Of a stretch of DNA of 57,522 bases, positions 45,821 through 54,433 are shown piece by piece; position 1 is the first letter of the stretch, and each line of letters begins with the position of its first letter. The stretch lies in NCBI GenBank assembly GCA_027483795.1, contig JAIXTT010000032.1, positions 1 through 57,522 on the forward strand, read 5' to 3'. The notes under the pieces are model-generated. The model searched no databases, had not been told where the DNA came from, and saw only the letters and a list, made by a program, of their open reading frames with translations. A program made the translations under genes and the position numbers. Source of the stretch: Hyphomicrobiales bacterium. Its GTDB lineage: Bacteria; Pseudomonadota; Alphaproteobacteria; Rhizobiales; Beijerinckiaceae.

Positions 45821-46897
45821 ATGGCGTCGCGAAGAACCGCCCTGATCTTCGGAATCACGGGGCAGGACGGAGCCTATCTGGCCGAGTTCCTGCTCGCGCA
45901 AGGCTATGACGTCCACGGGGTGAAGCGGCGCTCTTCCTCCTTCAACACGGGCCGCATCGATCATCTCTATCGCGACCTGCACGCGCCGGACGCCGAAAGG
46001 CTGCGGCTTCATTACGGAGACGTGACGGACTCCACCAACGTGATCCGCGTCATTCAGGACGTGCAGCCCGACGAGATCTACAATCTCGCGGCGCAGAGCC
46101 ATGTGCATGTCAGTTTCGAGACGCCCGAATACACCGCCAATGCGGATGCGATCGGGACGCTGCGCTGCCTGGAGGCGATCCGGATCCTCGGCATCGGCGG
46201 CCGCACGCGGTTCTATCAGGCGTCCACCTCGGAACTCTACGGCGGCCTCGGCGCGACGGCGCAGGACGAGGACACGCCCTTCCGCCCGCGCAGCCCCTAT
46301 GCCGTCGCGAAACTCTATGCCTATTGGATCACCGTGAACTACCGCGAGGCCTACGGGCTGCACGCGTCGAACGGCATCCTCTTCAATCACGAGAGCCCGC
46401 TGCGCGGCGAAACCTTCGTCACCCGGAAGATCACCCGCGCCGCGGCGGCGATCCATCACGGACTGCAGGATCGGCTCTATCTCGGCAATCTCGACGCCAA
46501 GCGTGATTGGGGCCATGCCCGCGACTATGTGGAGGGCATGTGGCGCATCGTCCGGCAGGACGAGCCGGACGATTACGTCCTCGCCACGGGCGAGACGCGC
46601 ACCGTCCGCGAATTCTGCGAGCACGCCTTCGCCCGGGTCGGCCGCAGCATCGCCTGGGACGGTGCCGGCGTGGAGGAGAAGGGCTACGACGCCCGCTCGG
46701 GCGACCGACTGATCGAGGTGGATCCGCGCTATTTCCGACCGACCGAGGTCGACATGCTGCTGGGCGACGCTTCCAAGGCACGCCGCAAGCTCGGCTGGCA
46801 GGCCCGGACCGGCTTCGAAGCCCTCGTGGCCGAAATGGTCGACGCCGATCTCGACGCCGTTCTCGCGGAGGCATCGCGCAACGACCGCCGGGACTGA
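45821..46897 (+). CDS. gmd: GDP-mannose 4,6-dehydratase
   Basis: 358 residues, the usual length. Converts GDP-mannose to GDP-4-keto-6-deoxymannose with bound NADP. Diagnostic motifs: [39 protein letters not shown], the active site STSELYG and [12 protein letters not shown] (Tyr-x-x-x-Lys), [20 protein letters not shown], and [20 protein letters not shown]. The ATG at 45821 has GGAGG about 9 bases upstream. The product feeds GDP-fucose, GDP-rhamnose or GDP-perosamine; no GDP-fucose synthetase is in the window, whereas two DegT aminotransferases and a formyltransferase are. Confidence 0.95.
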   Translation: MASRRTALIFGITGQDGAYLAEFLLAQGYDVHGVKRRSSSFNTGRIDHLYRDLHAPDAERLRLHYGDVTDSTNVIRVIQDVQPDEIYNLAAQSHVHVSFETPEYTANADAIGTLRCLEAIRILGIGGRTRFYQASTSELYGGLGATAQDEDTPFRPRSPYAVAKLYAYWITVNYREAYGLHASNGILFNHESPLRGETFVTRKITRAAAAIHHGLQDRLYLGNLDAKRDWGHARDYVEGMWRIVRQDEPDDYVLATGETRTVREFCEHAFARVGRSIAWDGAGVEEKGYDARSGDRLIEVDPRYFRPTEVDMLLGDASKARRKLGWQARTGFEALVAEMVDADLDAVLAEASRNDRRD

Positions 46898-46987
46898 AGC
46901 GCCCCTCGCCGCAGCGTCACCCTTCCGGCTCGAAGGCCGGCGGGTCCGGCGACGCTCTGCTCCTCGCGATGATGAGAAAGACGCGGA

Positions 46988-48169
46988 TCAACGGGTGCGC
47001 TCGACCCGCAGCACGTCGCCGGGCATGACTTCGGCGAGGTCGTCGACGGGGATCGATCGCCGTCCGCCCGGTTCGCGCCGCACCAGCACGTAGGACACCG
47101 TCGTGGTCCTCTCCTCGACCACGCCCGGTCCCTTGGCGCGCAATTCGTCGAGCGCGGCGGAGGCGGAAATGATCCTCCTCTCGGTCCGAGCCTGGGCGGC
47201 CTCCAATTCCCTGAGGGCGATGACGTCGTCACGCCGACGGATCATGTGGACCTCTTCGAGCCGCTGTCGGACCTCGAGCCGTTTCTGCGTGGCGCGCGCG
47301 AGAAAGGAACGCGCTTCGAGCAGGCTGCGCTGCAGGGCCGCCTGTTCGCGCCTGACGGCGTTGACCCGCGTTTCCACGGTGAGACCCTTCTTGAACAGCG
47401 TGTCCTGCGTTTCGGCCTCCTTTGCGAGCAGGCCGACCTCCTCCTCGTAAAGCACGATGCCCTGGCGGAGACTGTCGATCTCCGCGTCGAAACTGTCGCT
47501 CTGCGCCCGCAAGGAGGCGTCCTGCGCCTCCAGCAGGGCCTTCCGGCGGCGGAACAGTTCGACCTCGGCCGCGACGACCCGCTGCATCGCCTCCGTCGCG
47601 ACGAGCGCGTCGAGCGGAATGTCGGCCGCCGAGAAGGCGCGGCCCTCGGCCTCGGCCGCGAGGCGGGCGCGCTGCACCTGCCCCGTGAAATGCATCAAGC
47701 GAAGATCGGCCAATTCCTGCTCGGCGGAGATCAACGGCAGAATGGCGCCGTCCACTTCCCGAGGACGGCGGAGGCCGCCCGCCGAAGCGACCACTTCGAG
47801 AACCCGCATGTCGGGCGTGAAGGCGACCTGACCGGGCTTGTCCACGTCCCCCAGCACGAAGACGGGGGCATGTTCGGCGATCTCCACGGCCGCGGGGGAA
47901 CCCGCCGGAATGCGCTCGGCGAGCGCCTCTTCGAGGCGGCGCGCGATGTCCGCGGTCGACAGGCCGGCGACCGGAAAGGAGCCGAGCAGAGGAAAGCCGA
48001 TCGTTCCGTCCGGGCCGATGCGGAAGCGACCGGAGAGCTTCGTCTCGCCGTAGATCGAGACTTGGAGAATGTCGCCGGAGACTACCCGATAGGGCTCGAC
48101 GGCGCCCGCGCCGCCTCCGATCGACAGAAGGAGGCTTGCGATGACGGCGGCGGAACCGCGCTTCTTCAT
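46988..48169 (-). CDS. polysaccharide export protein, ExoF/OPX type
   Basis: 393 residues: a Sec signal peptide (MKKRGSAAVIASLLLSIGGG, cut near GAG/AV), a Poly_export domain (YRVVSGDILQVSIYGETKLS near residue 27, FRIGPDGTIGFPLLG), an SLBB-like segment (APVFVLGDVDKPGQVAF), then a long coiled coil (about residues 170-320) and a second small domain ending VMPGDVLRVERTR. This layout matches ExoF of succinoglycan export, a periplasmic/outer-membrane partner of ExoP. It is the last gene of the regulator-Wzc-exporter operon, coupled by ATGA to the gene before it. Confidence 0.92.
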   Translation of the reverse strand: MKKRGSAAVIASLLLSIGGGAGAVEPYRVVSGDILQVSIYGETKLSGRFRIGPDGTIGFPLLGSFPVAGLSTADIARRLEEALAERIPAGSPAAVEIAEHAPVFVLGDVDKPGQVAFTPDMRVLEVVASAGGLRRPREVDGAILPLISAEQELADLRLMHFTGQVQRARLAAEAEGRAFSAADIPLDALVATEAMQRVVAAEVELFRRRKALLEAQDASLRAQSDSFDAEIDSLRQGIVLYEEEVGLLAKEAETQDTLFKKGLTVETRVNAVRREQAALQRSLLEARSFLARATQKRLEVRQRLEEVHMIRRRDDVIALRELEAAQARTERRIISASAALDELRAKGPGVVEERTTTVSYVLVRREPGGRRSIPVDDLAEVMPGDVLRVERTR

Positions 48170-50373
48170 TCCGTTTTCTCCGCGAGCGGGCCGCGCGCCG
48201 CGACCGCCGGACGCGGAATCTTCGCGTTCGGACCACGGGGCGCGACGGCGGGACGTAGGGGATGCGGCTTCGCTTCCGCCGCGGCCGGGACGAACCGGAC
48301 CGGGACGGGTCCGCCGCTCGCCTCGACATCGGCGTCGCAGCCGGTGAGCACGAAACCGAAGGCTTCGACTCCCGTGAGCGCGAGGCGACGGACGGCCGTC
48401 GCCGCCGCATCGAGCCCGGTCCGCTTCCAGCGGGCCACCAAGAGGACGGCATCGGCATATTCGGCGGCGGGCAAAGCCTCCCCGGCCGTCGCCATCGAGG
48501 GCGCGTCGAGGATCACGACGTCGAAACGGCGCTTCACATGGTCGATGAGGCGCGCGAAGCCCTCGGTGTCGACGAGCACGCCGGGCGATCCGCCCGAAGG
48601 CCCCGCGCCGACGAAACACGCGCCGGATTTCGGATCGGGCCGGATCACGTCCTCGGGCGTGAAGCGGTCGCGTGCGACGGCGGCGAGATCCGTCGTCGCG
48701 ATCGCGCCGAAGGCGGCGGCGAGTTGCGGGGAGACCGCATCGGCTTCGACGGCGATCACCCTTCGGCCGGCGGCGGCGAGACTCCGGGCGAGAGCGACCG
48801 CAAGCGTCGTCCGGCCGTCCTGACGTTCGACCGAAGTCACCGTAACGATCTTGGCCGTCTCGACGTTGCGGGGACAGTCGAGCGTCGCGACGAGACGCCT
48901 CACCGCATCCGCATAGGCGGAGCCGGGCTCGGTGACGGGGAGGAGCTGCGGGGCTCCCCTGCCCCGCTCGGGCTCGGGAAGCTCGCCGACCACGGCAACC
49001 CCCGTCTCCTCCTCGAGACGGCGTACCGAACGGATGCGCCGATCGAGCCGTTCCTGCAGAAAGGCGAGCGCCACGCCCAGGCCCGCACCGGCCCCGAGCG
49101 CCAGCACGGCGACGGGCAGCCGCCGGGTGGAGGGCACATGCGGCGGTTCGGCCCGCGAAATGATGCGCGCCTCGGGAGCCGACAGGCCTTCCTGCTCCAC
49201 GGTTTGCTTGTAGCGGTTCAGGAAGCTCTCATAGAGCATGCGGTCGGCCCGGGCTTCGCGTTCGAGCTGGTCGAGCTGAACGCCCGCCGCCCGGACGCGT
49301 CCGAGCTCACGCTCCGCTTCCGCCGCCGCGGCGGCGAGATCGCTTTCCTTGCGCCGCGCGATCTCGGCCTCGTCGGCGAGCGCGCCGCGCATCCGCGCGA
49401 TTTCCGCGACGATCTGCCGACCGATCGACGCGACGCGATGGCGCAGCGCGGGAATGTCCGGACTTTTGAGCGCGCCGCTCCTTTCGATCTCGTCGAGCGC
49501 GCGCTCGGCCGCCGCGAGATCCCGCCGCAAGGCCTGAAGGGCGGGGCCGTCGAAGAGATCGGTGCGGACGTCGCCGCCCGTCGGGTCGAGCGCGGCGGAG
49601 AAGCGCGCCTCGGCCGCGGCGCGGGCGGTGCGGGCGGCCGCGAGCTCGGCGGTCAGGGCGTTGAGCCGCTGTTCCTGCAGCGTCGTGCCGCCCGCCTCGA
49701 GGAGGCCCGCCGAACGGCGGAAGGCCTGCACGCCGTTTTCGGACGTTTCGAGCCGCCGCCGGAGCGCGTCGAGACGACGCCCCAACCATTCGCCGGCATC
49801 GCGGGTCGCGGAGGTCTGGGCCGCCGTGATCTGTTCGAGATAGACCTCGGCGAAGGCGTTGGCGACGGCGGCCGCGCGGACCGGATCGACATGGTTGTAG
49901 GCGACCACGATGGTGAAGGAGCGGCCGTCATTGGTGACGCGCAGACCGTCGAGAAGATCGTCGACGGCGTCTCGCCGGCCGGGATCCTCGATCGCGGCGT
50001 CGGAGGTTCCGAACAGACGCGAACGAAGGCTGCGCTCGGCATCGGGCGGGGCCGCCTCGCCGAGTTTTTCGAGCACGCGCTCGGCCATGCCGCGGGAGGC
50101 GATGACGTCGAGCTCCGTGCGCAGGACCGGGCTCTCCTGCGGCAGGCGCGAGACCACCGTATCGAGCGGGAGAACCTGCACCTTGCGGGCGTCCAATGCG
50201 AGCACGGCCTCGGCCGTGTAGCGAGTGGTGCGGACCGTCAGATGGGCGGCGGCGAGCAGCGCCGCCCCGAGGGTGCAGACGATCACCCGATTGCGGCGGC
50301 GGCGCAGCACGCCCAGCGCGTCGCGCAGCATGCGGCCCTGATCCGCCTCGCGGCGGGGCTGGGAAACGATCAC
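48166..50373 (-). CDS. Wzc/ExoP-like co-polymerase with degenerate tyrosine-kinase domain
   Basis: 735 residues starting at GTG 50373, with GGAGGAGG a few bases upstream. A Wzz domain with membrane helices near residues 30-50 and 420-440 brackets a periplasmic coiled coil (about 180-400). The cytoplasmic BY-kinase-like domain lies at about 480-690. Walker B is normal (VVILDAPS), but Walker A reads SVERQDGRTT, with Arg in place of the essential Lys, and Walker A' reads VIAVEADAVS, with Glu in place of Asp. No C-terminal tyrosine cluster exists; the tail is Pro/Ala/Arg-rich. It should still control chain length and export with the ExoF-like protein, but its kinase activity is doubtful. Confidence 0.92.
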   Translation of the reverse strand: MIVSQPRREADQGRMLRDALGVLRRRRNRVIVCTLGAALLAAAHLTVRTTRYTAEAVLALDARKVQVLPLDTVVSRLPQESPVLRTELDVIASRGMAERVLEKLGEAAPPDAERSLRSRLFGTSDAAIEDPGRRDAVDDLLDGLRVTNDGRSFTIVVAYNHVDPVRAAAVANAFAEVYLEQITAAQTSATRDAGEWLGRRLDALRRRLETSENGVQAFRRSAGLLEAGGTTLQEQRLNALTAELAAARTARAAAEARFSAALDPTGGDVRTDLFDGPALQALRRDLAAAERALDEIERSGALKSPDIPALRHRVASIGRQIVAEIARMRGALADEAEIARRKESDLAAAAAEAERELGRVRAAGVQLDQLEREARADRMLYESFLNRYKQTVEQEGLSAPEARIISRAEPPHVPSTRRLPVAVLALGAGAGLGVALAFLQERLDRRIRSVRRLEEETGVAVVGELPEPERGRGAPQLLPVTEPGSAYADAVRRLVATLDCPRNVETAKIVTVTSVERQDGRTTLAVALARSLAAAGRRVIAVEADAVSPQLAAAFGAIATTDLAAVARDRFTPEDVIRPDPKSGACFVGAGPSGGSPGVLVDTEGFARLIDHVKRRFDVVILDAPSMATAGEALPAAEYADAVLLVARWKRTGLDAAATAVRRLALTGVEAFGFVLTGCDADVEASGGPVPVRFVPAAAEAKPHPLRPAVAPRGPNAKIPRPAVAARGPLAEKTE

Positions 50374-50419
50374 GCGACATCCTCCTCCACGACACGACGA
50401 ACGGCGGGGGAGGTCGCGT

Positions 50420-51172
50420 TCAGTCGGCGCCGCGATCAGGGAACAGGCCGCTGGTCAGATAGGCGACCTGCGTCCGGTTCTTCGCGTTGAGCTTCTTCAT
50501 GATGTTGCGGACATGCACCTTCACGGTGCTCTCGCACATGTTCAGTTCGTAGGCGATGATCTTGTTCGCCTTGCCCTGCCGCAACGCCTCGACGACGGCG
50601 GCCTGACGGGACGTGAACATGCCGTTGCCGGGGGTCGGGGCGCCGTTCGACTTCTGCATCGTCTTCAAGGCTCCGGCCGGCACATAGACCCCGCCGGCAC
50701 GGATCAGATGCATGGCTCCGACGACCACTTCGAGATTGACGTCGGTCGGGATGTAGCCGCGCACGCCGGCATCGAGCGCGCGGACGACGCATTCGAGCTC
50801 GTCGACGTCGGACATCAGCACCACGGGAGCACCCGCATCGTTGCGGGAGATCTCGGCGATGCCGCGGTCGATCTCGGCATCGGTCTCCTTGCGCCCCTTC
50901 ACGCACAGGATGACGACGGAGCGCCTGGGCTCGTAGCAGCCCGACGTCCGCCATTCCTGAACGCTCGAAAAAGTCTCCACCCCGAGCTCGCCGCCCGCGG
51001 TCCGCAGGCATTCCGCAAGACATTCGCGGATCAGGCTGCGACGATCGACGAGTACGACGACGTCGCGCCCCTGAACCTTGGCGGGCCCTCGATCCTCGCC
51101 GTCCTGAAGGGCGGAGTTGCCGCCACGGTCGATCACTTCGGGCTGAAACGCACGGCGCACGGCTGAAGACAT
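50420..51172 (-). CDS. LuxR-family regulator with pseudo-receiver domain
   Basis: 250 residues. The C-terminal LuxR helix-turn-helix is clear: TSRQAAVVEALRQGKANKII and NMCESTVKVHVRNIMKKL. The N-terminal domain folds like a response-regulator receiver (VVVLVDRRSLIRECLAECL; PVVLMSDVDELECVVRALDA; GYIPTDV), but the phospho-acceptor Asp is missing (SVVILCVKG), the acidic pair is reduced to one Asp, and the conserved Lys is absent. It probably acts without phosphorylation, perhaps through ligand or protein contacts. Forty-six bases separate it from the Wzc-like gene, so it likely controls its own exopolysaccharide operon. A GGGGGA stretch precedes the start. Confidence 0.92.
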   Translation of the reverse strand: MSSAVRRAFQPEVIDRGGNSALQDGEDRGPAKVQGRDVVVLVDRRSLIRECLAECLRTAGGELGVETFSSVQEWRTSGCYEPRRSVVILCVKGRKETDAEIDRGIAEISRNDAGAPVVLMSDVDELECVVRALDAGVRGYIPTDVNLEVVVGAMHLIRAGGVYVPAGALKTMQKSNGAPTPGNGMFTSRQAAVVEALRQGKANKIIAYELNMCESTVKVHVRNIMKKLNAKNRTQVAYLTSGLFPDRGAD

Positions 51173-51757
51173 GTTCTTGATCCCCCAAATTCATCCGAGA
51201 GTCGACGGGTGTCGACCGGCAAAAGGCGTGCGGATCCGACGCCCGCTCCGCATCCGCAACGTCGAGCGCGAAACACCCGAAACCCGGATAAGAGACGGAC
51301 CGCCCGGCCGCAGAGCCGAACTTATGTTACGTAGCGTAATTGTATATTTTTGTAATTTCAACCCTTGGGGGAGCGTTTTTACCAGCACACGTTTTTGAAA
51401 ATTCCTTCACTTACTCATGTCGTTTTTCGAACATGTTTCATTCCATCGAAAATATAAAAAAGTCTTCACCAGTGTTTTCTGTCATTCGATATCGTTTCGA
51501 CTTCATTCGGATAAAGTAGCATTCGGACAAGCGGAGGGGGGAGAAGCTCCGAAGACACGCCTTTCCACCCCCGGTTTGCACCGAATCACTTCGAACGTCG
51601 CCGTTTTTGCGCCATAAATATTCCGTTACGTCAACTTCGCATCGGAACGTAAGCTGCACGGGCCTGACGCCGGAAGGGTCCGCACCTCCGAAAGAGGGAG
51701 GGCGTTCGACCCGAAGGACCGATTCTCATGCTTACGGAGATGATTCGGCGGAGGCCG
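51173..51757. other. 585-base AT-rich intergenic region upstream of the export operon
   Basis: No convincing gene is present. By hand count, 51321-51530 is about 36% G+C against roughly 70% around it. It contains a perfect odd palindrome TTACG-TAG-CGTAA (51327-51339), four scattered CGTTTTT elements (near 51374, 51391, 51421 and 51602), the double site GTCGACgggtGTCGAC (51201-51216) and a CCTCC/GGGAGG hairpin near 51685. It must hold the promoter of the LuxR operon and separates it from the MFS gene. AT-rich DNA of this kind is the typical target of MucR/Ros regulators of exopolysaccharide in this class. Confidence 0.6.
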
Positions 51758-53002
51758 CTAAGCCGGGCGCGTCGCGGCCCGGCGGCGCAGCACGGCCGCG
51801 AGCCCGCCCGCGCGCATCAGAAGCCAGGCCGCGATCATGGCATGCACGAGGTTCCACACCGAGCCGTTGAGGAATGCGGCCGCATAGGAGCCCGTGAGGT
51901 CGAAGATCGCGCCGGACATCCAGCCGCCGAGCGCCATTCCGAAAAGGGTCGCCATCAGGACGACGCCGACCCGCGTTCCGGCCTCGGAGGCCGGGAAGTA
52001 TTCGCGCACGATGAGCGCGTAGCTCGGTACGATCCCGCCCTGGAAAAGGCCGAACAGGGCGGAGATCACGTAAAGCGAGGTCATGCCGTCGAAAAAGAGG
52101 TAGAGAACGAGCGCCGTGCCCTGCAACAGGGATCCGAGCAGCAGCGTGGCGAGCCCCCCGATCCGATCGGAAATCATGCCGGAAACGAGGCGGCTCACGA
52201 TGCCGAAGGCGAGCATCAGCGACAGCATTTCCGCGCCGCGCGCGACGCCGTAGCCGAGATCCCCGCAATAGGCGACGATGTGCACCTGCGGCATCGCCAT
52301 GGCCACGCAGCAGGCGACGCCCGCGACGACGAGCACCTTCTGCAGCGTGGCGGAGGGGAGCCCCAGCGAGGTCAGCCCCGGCCCGGCGCCGCCGGGCGAC
52401 GCATTCTCGTCCGCTCGTTCGGGGCGCGGCCTTCGGAGCAGCAGCACCAGAGGCGGCATCGCGACGAGGCAGAAGAGGCCGATGCCGATATGCGTCGCTC
52501 GCCATCCCGCCGTATCGATGAAGTGCTGGATCACCTTCGGCCAGAGCGCGCCGCCGAGATAGTTGCCCGAGGCGCAGATCGCGAGCGCGATCCCTCGACG
52601 GCGGTCGAACCAATAGGAGATGTCCGCGAGGAGCGGCCCGAAGGTCGCGGAACTCCCGAGAAGCCCGATGAAGATCCCGTGGACGATGGCGAATTCGAGG
52701 ATCGAGTTGGAGAAGCCCGCGAGCACATAGCCCAGCGACAGCGCCCCGATCCCGAACAGGACCGGCGGAATGATCCCCTTTCGGTCGGCGAAGCGGCCCA
52801 TCAACACGCCGCCGACGGCGAAGCCGATCATGGTGAGCGTGTAGGGCAGGGAAGCGCCGGCGCGCGCCGTACCGAACTCCGCCTGTACGGTCGGCAGTAC
52901 GACGACGACGGACCACATGCCCGCCCCGCCGATGGTCCCCAACAGCACGGAGGCCGCGAGGCGGATCCAGGAATAGGCGCTTTCGCTGCGGCTTTCGGGC
53001 AT
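51758..53002 (-). CDS. MFS transporter
   Basis: 414 residues with twelve hydrophobic helices in two halves and a cytoplasmic loop rich in Arg and Pro between helices 6 and 7. The major-facilitator loop motif appears as VLMGRFADRKG (helices 2-3) and in the second half as VSGMISDRIGGL. The overall pattern (GFAVGGVLMG; GLLGSSATFGPLLADISYWF) resembles monocarboxylate/oxalate-formate-type carriers. The ATG at 53002 has AAGGGG upstream. It is transcribed alone, toward the AT-rich gap. Substrate is unknown; an organic acid is the best guess. Confidence 0.9.
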   Translation of the reverse strand: MPESRSESAYSWIRLAASVLLGTIGGAGMWSVVVVLPTVQAEFGTARAGASLPYTLTMIGFAVGGVLMGRFADRKGIIPPVLFGIGALSLGYVLAGFSNSILEFAIVHGIFIGLLGSSATFGPLLADISYWFDRRRGIALAICASGNYLGGALWPKVIQHFIDTAGWRATHIGIGLFCLVAMPPLVLLLRRPRPERADENASPGGAGPGLTSLGLPSATLQKVLVVAGVACCVAMAMPQVHIVAYCGDLGYGVARGAEMLSLMLAFGIVSRLVSGMISDRIGGLATLLLGSLLQGTALVLYLFFDGMTSLYVISALFGLFQGGIVPSYALIVREYFPASEAGTRVGVVLMATLFGMALGGWMSGAIFDLTGSYAAAFLNGSVWNLVHAMIAAWLLMRAGGLAAVLRRRAATRPA

Positions 53003-53117
53003 GACGACCCCTTCCGGCCGCGAGACTAGGGCCAGAAGGAGCCTCGAGCCACCGCCTTTTTGCAGGGCCGGGGCGAGGACAAGGGCCACGCAGGGCCCGA
53101 GCCTCGATCACGAAGCA

Positions 53118-53300
53118 TCATTCGTCGCGGAGCTCCCGCACCTTGTCCTTGGCGACGCCCAGGGCGTTACGGGCTTCTCCTTCCGTCTTTTCGACCTGTC
53201 CTTCGGTCTTCGTCTTGCGATCGCCCGTCACGATTCCGGCGACTTCCTTGAGGCGTCCCTTGACCTTCAGGGCCATGCCCCTGATCCGATCCTTATCCAT
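53118..53300 (-). CDS. CsbD-family stress protein
   Basis: 60 residues, hydrophilic and Lys/Glu-rich, with the CsbD pattern MDKDRIRGMALKVKGRLKEV and a second half KTEGQVEKTEGEARNALG. CsbD/YjbJ proteins are small, abundant and induced in stress or stationary phase; their molecular role is unknown. The start is fixed by an AGGAGG ribosome site about 8 bases upstream. It is a single gene, divergent from the racemase gene. Confidence 0.93.
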   Translation of the reverse strand: MDKDRIRGMALKVKGRLKEVAGIVTGDRKTKTEGQVEKTEGEARNALGVAKDKVRELRDE

Positions 53301-53427
53301 GGGAATTCCTCCTCATTCGGCTCATGCGGCAACGCCCGGCCCTTGCGTCGGTTCCGATCCTCGCTTCACGCTTGACCGCCCCCGACCCGCCGTGATCCTG
53401 CTTCGAGCGGACGGAACGGAGCCCGCG

Positions 53428-54135
53428 ATGCGCATTCTCGTGATCAATCCCAACACCACGGCCTCGATGACGGCGAAGATCGGAGCGGCGGCGCGCGCCG
53501 TCGCCTCGCCGGGGACCGTGATCACGGCGGTCAACCCCCTGCGCGGCCCGGCTTCGATCGAGGGCTATTACGACGAGGCCTTTTCGGTTCCGGGTCTTCT
53601 CGAAGAGATCGCGAAGGGCGAAGCCGCCGGCGTCGACGGCCATGTGATCGCCTGTTTCGACGACACGGGGCTCGAGGCCGCCCGCAGCCTCGCGACCGCG
53701 CCCGTGATCGGGATCGGCGAAGCCGCCTTCCACATGGCGAGCCTTCTCGCCCACCGCTTCTCCGTGGTGACGACGCTGTCGCGCTCGATCGCCGCGATCG
53801 AGACCAATCTCATGAAATACGGGCTCATCGCCCGTTGCGCCCGAGTGCGGGCGGCGGAAGTCCCGGTGCTGGCGCTCGAAGACCCGCATTCGGACGCGCG
53901 CGCCCGGATCTCGGAGGAGATCGAGCGGGCGAAGATCGAGGACCGGGCCGAAGCGATCGTTCTGGGCTGCGCCGGCATGGCGGATCTCGCCGCAGACCTC
54001 ACGGCGCGCCATGGCGTCGTGGTCGTCGACGGCGTCTCGGCGGCGGTGAAGCTCGCGGAAGGGCTCGCCGCGCTCGGGCTCCGCACCTCGAAGAGCGGCG
54101 CCTATGCGCCGCCGCTCGAAAAGGCGCGGGGTTGA
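53428..54135 (+). CDS. Asp/Glu/hydantoin racemase family protein
   Basis: 235 residues of the cofactor-independent racemase family. Both catalytic cysteines are in their expected places: VIACFDDTGL (near residue 75) and IVLGCAGMADL (near residue 180). The N-terminus RILVINPNTTASMT is the family start. Hydantoin racemase interconverts 5-substituted hydantoins; allantoin racemase and maleate isomerase are related. No hydantoinase or carbamoylase adjoins it here; the amidohydrolase genes are 37 kb away. The start codon has weak upstream GGA sites. It converges on the truncated adaptor gene. Confidence 0.9.
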   Translation: MRILVINPNTTASMTAKIGAAARAVASPGTVITAVNPLRGPASIEGYYDEAFSVPGLLEEIAKGEAAGVDGHVIACFDDTGLEAARSLATAPVIGIGEAAFHMASLLAHRFSVVTTLSRSIAAIETNLMKYGLIARCARVRAAEVPVLALEDPHSDARARISEEIERAKIEDRAEAIVLGCAGMADLAADLTARHGVVVVDGVSAAVKLAEGLAALGLRTSKSGAYAPPLEKARG

Positions 54136-54148
54136 GCGCGGGGCTCGT

Positions 54149-54433
54149 TCAGCGCTCGCGCATGGCGCGCTCGAAATTGTCGGCGATCGGGCGGATCATG
54201 TACGACAGCGCGCTGCGCGTTTCGGCCTGCATATAGACTTCGGCGGGCATGCCCGGCCGAAGCCGATGCACATCGATCTTGGCGGCCTCGCTCGCGGGCA
54301 GCCTCACCCGGCCCGTGTAGAAGGCGTGAGGCGGCGCGCCGGGCGTCGTCTCCTGCGCGACGTCGACCGAAATCCGCTCGAGTACGCCCGTGATCTCCGG
54401 AGTGGTCCGCTGGTTCAAGGCGGGGAAGCGGAT
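54149..54433 (-). pseudogene. C-terminal remnant of an HlyD-type secretion adaptor
   Basis: The last 94 codons of a type I secretion adaptor are intact and in frame: RFPALNQRTTPEITGVLERI, then ISVDVAQETTPG, VDVHRLRPGMPAEVYMQ-type sequence (here IDVHRLRPGMPAEVYMQAET) and the family C-terminus ALSYMIRPIADNFERAMRE. These match the beta-barrel and tail of PrtE/HlyD adaptors. Upstream of about 54433 no homology continues in any frame, and base composition falls sharply. The N-terminal roughly 350 residues are gone, so this is a relic cut by an insertion or deletion. It is not a duplicate of the adaptor at 16670-18046; the two differ clearly. Confidence 0.8.

Noticed and set aside
46913-46957. Hairpin AGCGTC...GACGCT with inner CCGGC/GCCGG between gmd and the ExoF-like gene
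   Set aside because: No U-tract, and similar GC stems arise by chance at this base composition. Not strong enough to call a terminator.
51417-51617. 66-codon plus-strand frame in the AT-rich gap
   Set aside because: No ribosome site and no similarity to anything I recognise. The region looks regulatory.
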